Shown here in pieces: positions 53,773 through 64,000 of a stretch of DNA of 64,000 nucleotides; within the stretch, counting starts at the first letter, position 1; the number at the start of each line of letters is the position of its first letter. This DNA comes from Albula goreensis (Eukaryota > Chordata > Actinopteri > Albuliformes > Albulidae): positions 10,706,131 through 10,770,130 of the forward strand of contig CM040742.1 of NCBI GenBank assembly GCA_022829145.1, given 5' to 3'. The translations under genes and the position numbers were made by a program. Below the pieces are notes generated by a model. That model worked only from the letters and a program-made list of their open reading frames with translations. It was not told the DNA's origin and made no database searches.

Positions 53773-53810
53773 GGTTATAATGTGCATATGACCCGTATGT
53801 GTTGTTATAA

Positions 53811-54020
<210 letters not shown>

Positions 54021-54458
54021 TGAGCGCAGCCCTGAAAACTCCTGCGCATGGCCTTAAAAACACCTGATTTCAGCCCCAAAACACCCACTCGCAGCTCCAA
54101 AAATACTTGTCCTCACCCCTAAAAATGCCAAATTCAGCCTCAAACACAGATCGGCACACATACCCACCCCTCTCCTAAGGGAATGTTAATTTGGATTCAA
54201 AGGTGTTATTCTTCACCTACTTTCATATAGATTGTATTCAGCATTTCTCCTCTTCTTCTCATTCCCCAACACTATCTCTCATTCTCCTTTAACCTCTCTT
54301 CCATTCTATAATCCCATCTTCTATCCCTTTGTGCCTTAATCTCATCATTCCTCCATGTTTTTCCATTTTCTCTCCCTCTCTTGTATCTTTCTACTTCCCT
54401 CCCTATCTCACCCTCCCTTCCTCTCTCTCTATCTCTCTCTCTCTCTCTCTCCCTCCAG

Positions 54459-54699
54459 ATTCTGTGAGGTGGCCCGGGAGAATGGTATGGACATCTTCCG
54501 GGTGTTTGACTCACTGAACTACCTACCTAACATGCTCCTGGGCATGGAAGCGGCGGGTGCGGCAGGGGGTGTGGTGGAGGCCGCCATATCCTACACAGGC
54601 GATGTGTCAGACCCCATGCGCCAGAAATACTCGCTGGATTACTACCTCAAACTCGCCGAAGAGCTGGTCAGAGCTGGAACACACATCCTAGCAATCAAG
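54459..54699 (+). CDS. pc: PC exon G: carboxyltransferase domain ending on the carboxylated lysine
   Basis: A long (TC)-rich tract leads to the acceptor CCCTCCAG. The donor is GTGCAA at 54700, which lacks the usual A/G-AGT extension and is the weakest donor in the set. The translation holds [39 protein letters not shown] and [13 protein letters not shown], about residues 661-741. The last codon is the Lys that in known PC enzymes is carboxylated and coordinates the active-site metal (human Lys741), so the intron splits the IK-DMAG motif exactly between Lys and Asp. Confidence 0.98.
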
Positions 54700-56296
54700 G
54701 TGCAAACAATTTGTTAAGACCTTTAAAGAATTAAACATTAACATTTAAAAACCTTAAACCATCAGATAATGATTGCAAAAGCTGGACAAATCTAATAATC
54801 TCAAATAAGAAAAAGCTGTGGAAGAAATTTTAAAAACCATAAAATCACTTTAAAGGTGATTTAAAAATCCACTTCCTATCTCTGTCCTTTATGGGATATG
54901 TTTGTGCCTTACTTCACATTGTACCTGTGTCTTTGTCTTATGTTTTTGTCTGTTTTTTCGCGGTTTTTCTTCAGTGGAAGAAAATGGATTTCCAGCCAGG
55001 TTTATAATGACAGCAGAAAATGATGGAAAACCAGCCTCTGCCACAGTTTTGTGCCGTCAGTAGGCTCCTGATTTTAGCTACCTGTTGCTAGGTGTGGAAT
55101 AGACAGGTTTGTGAGAGAAAGGCTGTGATTGGTGGTTTACATGCCTTGTAACCAATCAGAGTGTTTTTATGGAGGGATAATGGTTCCCGAATGACACAGA
55201 TGTCCAATTGTAATCCTTGTACCAGGGCACAAGGTTTGTCTTGACCTCATTAGCCCATTTCTGCTCTGCCCTGATCTGGCCTCTGTGGAAGGTGCTGTCA
55301 GGTTGCACCAATAGGTGTAATATTTCAGTTTTTACTATTAACTGAGAATATAGCAGTAATGATTCACATATTCACATCTTTCAGCAGGTTCTTCTGTATG
55401 GTTTTTATTATTACTTTTTCCTGTGTGATTATATTTCACACTGAATTACTGGTGCTAGCCTGTGTCCTACTCTAGGTAGTCACGCTTGCAGTTCTTACAG
55501 TGGAAAGCAGTGATCAGTATCGTCTCCAAACTGATAACCCCACCCAGTAATTTGGTTCCATATACATGACTAATCTCCTCGGTATTTGAGAATTTCTTTC
55601 AGCAGTTCATACATGTGACCCTCTGAATTCACCAATGTTTTGATATAAACAGGACAAAGAGTATGTGCGCTCAAATGTCAGGGGGGTGCCTCTAAAATAG
55701 TTGCAAGTGCAAAGTCCAAGAAAAGGGGGGAGAAAATCATTTTAAAGGTTAAAACAAGCTTTTTCAGCCGTCACCTTCATCAGACGGCAACAGCTACACC
55801 CGACATGGTTTTAAATAACCTCAAATGGTTTTCGAGGAAAGAATGTCATTACCAGACAGTTGTTAGCGGAGGGAATTGGGGAAAGAAATTATTCTGCTAA
55901 TTAAAAAGGCCGTAGCGTTAATCAGGCAAAACAAACAGAAATGAGCTGGGAGAAATAATGACAAGTTTAAAGATGAAATTCTGCACCCCCCTTCCCCCAA
56001 TACCTCTATAGCTCAGAACACTGATACAGAGACAGAAATTGGTGTGTGTGTGAGTGAGTGTGCATGGGTTAGGTGTGAGTGTAGGGTGTTTGTGTGGGTG
56101 TGCTTGTGTGAGAGTGTAGGGTCTGTTTAGGGGAGAGGAGGTGGATGGGATAGAGAGGGACTAGACAGGAGAGAGGCTGAGTGGTGGACAGGAAGGAAGG
56201 AAAGGAGGAAGGAAAGAAGGGACGGAGGGAGGGAGGGAAGGAAGGAAAGGCTCTGGGTTCTGCTGAATACTGAATCCCCCCATCCCCCCCTCATAG

Positions 56297-56546
56297 GACA
56301 TGGCAGGTCTGCTGAAGCCAGAGGCAAGCCGCATGCTGATTGGTGCTTTGCGCGACCGCTTTCCGGACGTGCCCATCCACGTGCACACACACGACACTGC
56401 AGGCGCTGGTGTGGCGGCCATGTTGGCGTGTGCCGAGGCTGGAGCCGATATCGTGGACGTGGCAGTAGACTCCATGGCGGGAATGACATCGCAGCCTAGC
56501 ATGGGAGCCATTGTGGCCTGCACCCAGGGCACCAAACTGAACACAG
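56297..56546 (+). CDS. pc: PC exon H: carboxyltransferase domain with metal-binding histidines
   Basis: The acceptor is CCCCTCATAG and the donor is GTACGA at 56547. The exon starts [20 protein letters not shown] and carries [20 protein letters not shown] and [18 protein letters not shown], about residues 742-825. The two His of HTH correspond to human His771 and His773, ligands of the active-site metal. It ends in phase 1, splitting a Gly codon. The 3' end and donor of this exon are partly duplicated downstream (56581-56699). Confidence 0.98.
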
Positions 56547-56699
56547 GTACGAGAGTAACCCTGCCCCAAACCCTGACCCCACACAGGTAGGAGTGTAACC
56601 CCGCCCCTAACTCTGACCCCACCCCTAAGCCCACGCTTTACCCAGGACACCAAACTGAACACGGAAACGAGAGTAACCCCGCCCCCGATCCTATCCCCG
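56523..56699 (+). repeat. Tandem duplication of the exon H end and its splice donor
   Basis: A 40-bp unit ACACAGGTACGAGAGTAACC plus CTGCCCCAAACCCTGACCCC (56541-56580), which spans the exon H donor, is repeated at 56581-56620. It appears again at 56660-56699, there preceded by a copy of the last 19 or so exon bases (56641-56659). The second copy keeps a GT (ACACAGGTAGGAG, 56587), while in the third the GT has become AA. Confidence 0.9.
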
Positions 56700-58757
56700 T
56701 CCTTAGTCCTGTAACCTAATACTACCACCGCCCCCTAACAAAGATGAACACCTGTGTGTGTGCATGCAAGCATGTTTGAGATATTATCTGCTTTGGCAAT
56801 ATTTACCCTGCCAAAAGAAATACAATTTCACTAAACTGAGAGACAGAGAGAGAGAGAGAGAGATACAGAGAGATGGCTAAAGACAGTTAGAGAGAAAGTG
56901 ATGAGTCATATCAGACTGTCATTATTACCATTGAAGATCCTCTCAGTAATAATCGCCGTTTGATACTGTGCTATGTCTCATAATTGTCATGCTTCTCTGC
57001 TGATTGCTGCTTGTTTATTGTTCAGCTGAATATATTCAGGCCAATTACACTGCACTCCAATCACACTGTACCAGGGAAGTATCAAAGCAGCTGGCCACGA
57101 TGCCAGAGATGCAGATATAAGAGGATGGGGGGAGACAAAGAAAACAGTAGAACGAGTGAGAGAGGAGGGTGGATACACAGATGAAAGGATGGAATGACAG
57201 AGAGAGGAGAGATAGACAAGGATGTGATACTGGGTGCTCTGTAGATTGAAGTTGAATGGCAATCCTAGCTGTTCGGAATCAAAACCAGTTCCTATCACTG
57301 TGTAACCTCATGTTTTTGTGTTCTCCATTTTTATTCTGTATTGTGTGATGCATTCTTCCCACTCGCCCCCTCCACCCCCCACTCCCCCACCACCACCACC
57401 ACCACCACCCCCCGACCTTCTCTCACATGTGTCTAGTCCCGAGGGGGAGCAGGCTTAGGTTGGGTGGAGGATGAAGTTTAAGATTGTATCCTGGGCTTTG
57501 GCCTGTCCGTTGTAGCGGTTTTCCTCTCTTTATTTAAGCTACTTCTATGTCAGTTGACATTTTAAAGCCCCTCTTGACTCATCCTGTAGTTTTTTTTTAG
57601 CTGTATATCACATCCTGTGGTTTTAAAATGGTGTTGCACAATGAGCCAAGTGTAATAGTCAATTTTGTGACTTCCTGTTTGAAACGTTTACCCAAGTGCC
57701 CTCACATTTATTCTTGCATATACTAAACCTGTGACATGGCAATTCTGTTTATAAAGCTACTGAGTCAGGGAGGATCACGTGTCATCTACCTCATCTAGCT
57801 CCTATGTCTGAATTCTCAGCTTGTTTTATGAGTAATTCAGTAAGTAAAACTGAATTAAGTTTGGCTACAGTGGGTGTGTAACTGCATTTGTAGATGAATT
57901 TATGGATATTTAAGAATGTTCATTAGCCTCTGAGTTTCTGTAACACAATCAAAGGCTGCTGAAGCTTCAAAGATTAAAAGCTGGACTCAGGATTTGACAT
58001 GTTGAGAGACAAGGCGGCGACACCGCTACGCTAGCTCACAACTCACAGTAATGGAAACGGTCATTAAATGGAACTGTCATTTTGATTTGGAGTGTTGCAT
58101 AAATAATATTCAAAGCTTTTTTTAAAGCACCCTCATCTCTGCTGCTCTTGAAGTTTTGATGTGTAAACCTTTGTAAAGGTGCTTATGGATGGGAAAAGGG
58201 GATTGAGCGGAGGGCAGATATCCTCTCTACACCAGAGAAAAGGACGTAATTAAAGACATGAGAAAGCGGAGCACCTGTATTTGTAAAAGGGAGGAACATA
58301 GCGTCGGGGTGCGGGAGCCTGTCAGAGTGAAAAATGAGTGAGCGTGTGGTGTGCGGCATTCTGGAATGTGCCAGAACAGGGGCACCGTATCAGGGAGTAC
58401 GGCTCAGACCAACCAAGCCTGCTCCATCGCAGCACGGCACCGTAAACCCAGCGTGCGGCGACAGGACTGCTGCTGATCGGCCCTGTTTCACAACACGCAA
58501 CAGAAACATGCAACTGACTGCTGATTCAACAAAGAAAATGAATAAATAATGTTTTCAGAAAGCAGGCGGGGCTTTTTTTATTTATTTAGTTTTTTGTGAA
58601 TGGCTGAGGGGAAACTATAAAGAGATTGCCGTGGCAGGAAGTGGCTCTTCAAGGTCAGTCAAGGTGGCGCTGGAGTAGGTACTGCAGCTTTTCAGTCCTG
58701 TTTTTTGATTTGTCAAGGAATTTACTTTTTTTTTGAGTGTTTTCTACTGGCCAAGGC

Positions 58758-59640
58758 ATTATTAGGGGTCGAGCACCATCGGTGCACAGGCAACTATTGT
58801 TTTTGTTAGGTTTCTTCTTATTTTTCCGCCGTGGAAGGCAATGGAAAGTGCCAGAATGTTATGATCGCTTTTTCATGAAAATTGGCACACTGACTTGGGA
58901 GGCTGTGCATATCAACTGAGCTAAATTTCATGACCCTCCTACCTTCACTCTAGCGCCACCATCAGGCCAAAATTGAACTTATGTTCGTCTGCGTAACTTT
59001 TGACCAAGTTTCATAAATGAGGTGTCTGTGAACTCCTTGGGCTGAGCTGAGTCGAATGATACGTATGCCGTCATTTTCTGTAATGACATTATTTCCACCA
59101 TTTTGAATTTTATCAAAAACTGTTTTAATGTATCTTCTCCCTCACTTTTGAGCCAATCTTCATGAAACTTGGCACTTGAATCTTTCACACCATTTCTCAC
59201 ATAGGTTTTTTTTTTTTTTTTTTTTTTGAGTATTTAAAACCTTTCACTGGATATCATCTTTAGGATGTGACGGCAAAGACACCAAACAGGAAGTAATGCT
59301 ATATTCCACCAATGCATCAATGCATTCAAACCAAACTTTAGGTTTGTCATTGGGACCACTTCTTCCTGAGCTACTGGAAAAAAATTGATGCCGTTTTGTC
59401 ACTAGGGGATTCTATAATGAAGAAAACATTGTTTTGCCTGTGGACTTTGATGGAAGTGGCTGAGAATTTAAATTTCTTCAGATTTGCATTCTGTTTGAGT
59501 TTGTGGACTTCTTTATGTGCAAATTTTTTCATCTTACCACGGACTTGTTTGCCATTTTGATTTTCGAAAATGGTGGTTTACCTGTATATCAATGAAAGAT
59601 GCATGAGCCGTAGGTGCAAGGCCCCTTCATCCCTGCTTGC
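58758..59640. mobile_element. Unclassified interspersed repeat with imperfect inverted ends
   Basis: The left end GGGGTCGAGCACCATCGGTG and the right end, read on the other strand as GGGGCCTTGCACCTACGGCT, are imperfect inverted repeats. The interior has phrases typical of an abundant fish repeat (TTTCATGAAAATTGGCACAC, CTAGCGCCACCATCAGGCCA, AATCTTCATGAAACTTGGCA). It encodes no transposase, so it would be a non-autonomous element. The superfamily is not clear to me. Confidence 0.6.
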
Positions 59641-60832
59641 AGGTATATTTTTCTGTCTGATTTTGTCACGGCTTAGATTTCTGGGTTGATTTGATTGGAC
59701 CGCCCCATTGGTGATTTGATTGGTTGAATCATGGGTCTTTCAGACAGATTTTATCCAGTCAAGGCTTTTTGCCCTATGATTTTTAGGCTGATATGACTGG
59801 TCAATCAGACTCGTCCAATCAGATTCTTCCTTTTAGTCCACTGAGGAGGAGGTTCAATGTATTGGGTGCATTGCCATGGTGACAGAAACATAGTTTGCTC
59901 ATTTCCAGTAGTTCTGTGTGGCTTCAGTAGTCTATAATGTATTGTGTTTTATGGATTTGTGACTTGCTGTGGTGGAGGTACTTTTAAGGTTTTTGCCTTT
60001 TGCCTTTTTTTGTTCTTTTGATTAGAGAATCTGTGTACCTTCCAAACACCCCTCCCTCACTCTCTCTCCCTTTCTCTCTCCCTTCCTGCTGTATCCACCC
60101 CCCTCTGTTGTATTTCTTTTCATGCAGTTGTGTGTTTGTGCATATAGATTTAGCGTGTGTGCATATGTAATTACTGCTTTCATTGATACAGCACTTTATG
60201 ATCCTCTGCAGGGCACTTCATCATGTATGTGTATGCGCAAAGGGAGTGTGTGCCTACACTCGTTCGCATGAGTCCTGTGTGAGAGGTGGATTAATAATTG
60301 AGTAATTGATTGATTGTAATTGCTGAAACAGGCAATTAGTACTGGTAGGGCCGTGAGACTGGTGCCAGTCAGAGCTTCCAGAGAGCAAGCGCGGCTGCTG
60401 CAAGCGTGATTCTGTCCACAGTTCAGCTCAGTTCAGCTGCGTTTCAATGGCAGGGCAGCTACAATAGGGTTGCCAAAGCAACACATGGAACACGCACGTA
60501 TGCACAACATGTGCATTATGACTTGGAAATTATAGCGACAAAGAATAGAGCTCGGCATTCAGGTCATAAAACTATACTACAGTCACAGCATCTTGTTAGA
60601 CTGAGGTACAGGCAGTAGGTAAAATGTGACATTTTAAAGTTAACTAATTATTATAAAATTATAATAAAACACATGAACCATTTTATAGACTGAATACGTC
60701 AAATACCGATTTCTGCTGTACAATTGTTTTTTTGTTCCCCCCATCTCTCTGTTTATGGCATATCTATCTCTCTCCCTCACAACCTGTATTTGCTCCCTCA
60801 CAACCTCACAACCTGTATTTTCCTCTTTTTGC

Positions 60833-60919
60833 TGTGTGTGTGAGTGTGTGAGTGTGTGAGTGTGTGAGTGTGTGAGTGTGTGAGTGTGAGTGTGAGTGTG
60901 AGTGTGTGAGTGTGTGAGT

Positions 60920-60960
<41 letters not shown>
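60833..60960. repeat. GTGTGTGA and (GT)n array
   Basis: Eight-base GTGTGTGA units alternate with GTGTGA units and end in a pure GT run of about 32 bases. Confidence 0.92.
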
Positions 60961-60961
<1 letters not shown>

Positions 60962-61164
60962 CCTGGCCCCGCTCAGATGGGAGCAGGATTTTGCCCTCGA
61001 GTGCTTCCTCAGATGGAAAGATAATGCGCAGAATATGATCATGGCTTTGTGGTGGAGAAAGGTACCCTGGAGTCTCACTCCCTCTGGATTACTGACTCAG
61101 CTGAGCTCAGTGTGGGGTCGCGTCAAGTCACCTTCCCTCTCCGCTGCGCATTCAGTCATCTTGT

Positions 61165-61290
61165 AGTGATGCTCAAAATGAGGTGTCATGAACCCCTTTT
61201 TAGGGTGGAGCTGTCAGTCACTCAGCTGTCAGTCAGTGGCTTGTCTGAACCAATCACAAATGGTTTTTCTCCTCATGGCAGCGGTGCAGT
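61165..61290 (+). repeat. Dispersed repeat related to 22.95 and 30.4 kb
   Basis: AAAATGAGGTGTCATGAACC is followed, after a CAGTCACTCAGCTGTCAGTC insert, by GAACCAATCACAAATGGTTT and TTCTCC. The order matches 22955-23030, with more divergence. Confidence 0.5.
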
Positions 61291-62059
61291 TATTGGTCCA
61301 TATCATTGAGTCACTGATGCTTCCTCCAGTTTTAGTTTAATAGATCCTTTCTTTTCTCCCATCACTGTGACCATGTCACACCGTAGAATGAGGCCTAAAG
61401 ACCTACACCAGCCATCATTGTACATCACCTGTGCCATCCACAACACCAAAAGACTGCTGGGATTGTGCACTCTGAACCAGGCATGAGGTGATCAGGATGT
61501 TTCAGACTAACGGGTGTAATGGATGGAGACTCATTGAGTTTAAATGGTGAAGGAAAGGAGTTTTACCTGTTTTACCTGTCCTTTCCTACCGCTTTAAACT
61601 GAGTCTTAAAGGAGTGTGGTGTTTTTGGGAGGAAAAAAACCCAGAATGCACTGTACCAAGATTTTTTCAGATAAAAATAATCCCTATCACTTCTTTAAAA
61701 CATTCCTTCGGCCAGCAATTTGATTCTTGTTAGCTGTTTTGAGTTTTCTGAATAAACTATGATTTTCTATACCATTTGATATCGGAGTGAAATCGGACGG
61801 TTCAATAAACAGCGCTGCTCTTCCTCTTGAAACTTCACCCATTGGTTCTTTATCTGAACCCCATGGCATTTTGTTGTAAGGTCGAGGCCGTGTTGAAAGG
61901 GAAACATTTCCCAAACTATCCGACCACAGCCTCGACAGGCTGCACCCCGTTACCATGATAACAGTGTTTTGTTTATTAAGTGCTTAAGGAATGTAAAATC
62001 TCCACAAAGGCCCATGTGGGAGTTTACGAATGCGAGTCTTTGTGCTTTCTGGATGCTAT

Positions 62060-62155
62060 TGTAGTGGTGAAGGAACCGGGCTAGTGACTCAGAGTTAACG
62101 ACTGTAGGAATTTGCACTCAGGCTGTGGTACTTATCCTTGAGTTCCTTCATAAAG
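62060..62155 (+). mobile_element. Decayed SINE fragment
   Basis: ATTGTAGTGGTGAAGGAACC GGGCTAGTGACTCAGAGTTA resembles the head of the SINE family in this window, and CTTATCCTTGAGTTCC resembles its ACCCTTGAGCAAG body. The tail is not recognisable. Confidence 0.45.
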
Positions 62156-62758
62156 CTGGTAATGGTTTGTTTTTTCCCCCGCTTGCGTGAAGTGTCAGTG
62201 AAGTATTGAATAAATGAAAATGTCCAACAAAATATGGCATTGACTTTGGCCTCAGTCAGACTTGGTATTAAAATAACAGTTCCTGTCACACAATCACGAT
62301 GGTCACAGGTTTCTGTCAGACCCATTTCTGGACTTGGCTCCACAGGTTTTCTGTCTGTAGTTCATGACCTGGTTAGCTATTGAAAGCTTTGAAAACTCGC
62401 AGTTTCAGGCTGTGTAATTGTGCTTGGATTTCTACAGAGTGCAGTCACTCTACATAAATGGAATGCAGGGTGTTGCATCTTGTGTAGAGAGAGAAAACAA
62501 AAAGGACATCTGTGCAGGAGTGTGCATGCAGAAAACACAGTTATTGACGAGTTTAGAAACAGCTCACTGTGAAGAGATATCTGCCAGCGTTAGTGACACC
62601 AGTCTGGCTTGACCTCCAGGTAAAAGAGTTTAGATTTATACCTCCATGGGTGCTAATTTAGTGCTTTGTAAGTTGAACCAGCTATAAGAATTTCGCTCAG
62701 TGCATAATGTAATGCATAAGGGTGTGAGTCTGCTGAAATCCTCATTCTGCCCGTACAG

Positions 62759-63003
62759 GTATCTCACTGGAGAAGGTGTTTGACTACAGCGAATACTGGG
62801 AGGTGACCCGTGGCCTCTACGCTCCATTTGACTGCACTGCCACCATGAAGTCCGGTAACGCTGACGTGTATGAGAACGAGATCCCGGGGGGCCAGTACAC
62901 CAACCTGCACTTCCAGGCCCACAGCATGGGGCTCGGAAACAAGTTTAAGGAGGTGAAGAAGTCGTACACCGAGGCCAACAAGCTGCTGGGAGACCTGATC
63001 AAG
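62759..63003 (+). CDS. pc: PC exon I: late carboxyltransferase domain
   Basis: The acceptor is CTGCCCGTACAG and the donor is GTATCG at 63004. It encodes [39 protein letters not shown] and [18 protein letters not shown], ending LLGDLIK, about residues 825-906. The next residues in vertebrate PC (VTPSSK, with pyruvate-binding Thr908) would start the following exon, which is not in the remaining 1 kb. The codon boundary at the donor is phase 0. Confidence 0.98.
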
Positions 63004-64000
63004 GTATCGTGCTCTGCACGCACTCATGCATGCACGCACACACGGTCTGTCTTACACCCACATATGCGCTCACACAAAAGCACACACACTGCTTTTCTCT
63101 CACATGCTCGCACACTCTTTCACTCTCTCTCACGCATACCCATTCTTTGTCTTGCACGCACACACACTCACACACACAGACACACACATACACACAGGCT
63201 TGCATGCACACACACTTTCTATCTCATGCACGCACATCCCATTTTTAGGCATGGGGCTGAATTGTGCTTGGAGGGTTTGAATGTCAGACTGAGTATGTTG
63301 GAGACTTGCTGTTCTGCTGTCATACTAAATTACCCTCCACACCCCCTCACCACACACCCCCCATCCCCCATCCCCGATCCCCTTACCCCATATCTGCTAC
63401 TCTCCACCGCCAGAGAATCTGTCTAAGCATGCTCAAATGGAAAATCTGTCTAAGCACCAAGCGGAACAAACACCATTTTCACTCAGCTCTGAAATTACCC
63501 ACCAAAAGGACATAACTGGGGAAAAAACTGCTTTTATCATCTTTTTCTGAAGACATCCTTTTAAAAGCCTCCTAATCTGGAGATATCTTTCTCTTTGAGT
63601 GCGGGGACATGAGCCAACGTGATTGGTGAATGCTGCCTGTCGTAGCCAATCAAAGTCACCGCTTAGATGTGTCTTCATCTGTGCAAATCCACTGTGTAGT
63701 TCTGTCTCGTGTTCTGCCTGGCTCTGGAGACCCTGTGGCTGTGAGGTTTATCAGGCCAGATCATACAGCATGTTTCATGGCTGCTCCAGTCCCAGCCTCA
63801 CCAGTAGTGGTGAAGGTACAATTGGCTTGGGCTCTTTGGGGAAATGTAAGGGTCAAAATTCAGACTAAAATTCAGGCTCACTGCTCTGTAATACTCTCCT
63901 CTGGCCAGCCAGCCAGGCACCGCAAGTACATAAACCAAATATATGTACTTGTAATCAGTGACGCGTGTGCAGAGCGCACATTAGCGAGGGCTAGCTGACG
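63004..64000 (+). other. Start of PC intron after exon I
   Basis: CA-rich sequence at 63015-63240 is followed by a CCCC-rich stretch near 63330-63400 and unremarkable sequence. The expected next exon (starting VTPSSK) is not present before the window ends. Confidence 0.75.

Larger units (their letters stand above)
56547..62758 (+). other. PC intron between exons H and I (6.2 kb)
   Basis: No exon was found. Contents are the donor duplication (56581-56699), a CAC/CCA-rich stretch near 57360-57415, an unclassified TIR-bearing repeat (58758-59640), CCAATC-rich sequence near 59.7-59.8 kb, a GTGTGTGA/GT array (60833-60960), a dispersed repeat copy (61165-61290) and a SINE fragment (62060-62155). 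Confidence 0.7.

Noticed and set aside
56547-56590. Longer exon H ending at the second donor copy
   Set aside because: It adds 40 nt, shifts the frame and meets a stop; only the first donor joins exon I in frame. Kept as a finding, not as the gene model.
63004-63426. Extension of PC exon I reading frame
   Set aside because: The protein match ends at LLGDLIK before the GTATCG donor; the rest is CA repeat.

Overview
This is vertebrate genomic DNA, most likely from a ray-finned fish. Two host genes are supported. The first is pyruvate carboxylase (PC) on the + strand, represented by nine internal coding exons between 4889 and 63003. The gene runs off both ends of the window. The second is lrfn4 (SALM3, a synaptic adhesion protein) on the - strand, with two coding exons (43108-44957 and 38716-39760), lying entirely inside one 25 kb PC intron. 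A fish is suggested by the large introns filled with CA/GT microsatellites, the tRNA-derived SINEs, a Tc1/mariner remnant, a LINE typical of fish genomes, and a PC protein close to but distinct from mammalian PC. The species cannot be named from this sequence.

Layout. 1-4888 is PC intron with a 37-bp minisatellite and an internally deleted Tc1 element. Exon A (4889-5051) is followed by a 19.5 kb intron holding a C-rich degenerate repeat, a roughly 20-copy 47-bp array derived from a SINE head (10.09-11.03 kb), a 5'-truncated LINE (14.44-16.62 kb), a pyrimidine-rich block and a higher-order GT minisatellite (17.7-18.9 kb). Exon B is at 24572-24754. The next intron is 25.3 kb and contains lrfn4 on the opposite strand. 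From 50.0 to 56.5 kb six PC exons (C-H) are closely spaced. A 6.2 kb intron with an unclassified TIR-bearing repeat follows, then exon I (62759-63003).

The PC exons join in frame with GT-AG introns. Without needing any gaps, they correspond to about residues 342-906 of the 1178-residue human enzyme: the end of the biotin carboxylase domain, the linker and allosteric region, and most of the carboxyltransferase domain. In that register the expected active-site residues (Arg571, Asp572, Arg644, Lys741, His771, His773) all fall where they should, so this looks like a functional housekeeping gene. The N-terminal ATP-grasp core, the pyruvate-binding Thr908 region and the biotinyl domain lie outside the window.

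The two genes are not known to act together. PC is a mitochondrial anaplerotic enzyme, while LRFN4 is a postsynaptic membrane protein. Their nested antisense arrangement is also known in mammals, so it is probably ancient. I found no undescribed gene system here. The most noteworthy items are the SINE-head satellite, a tandem duplication of a PC exon-intron junction carrying decoy donor sites, the higher-order GT minisatellite, and the uncertain, unusually long N-terminus of the lrfn4 reading frame.
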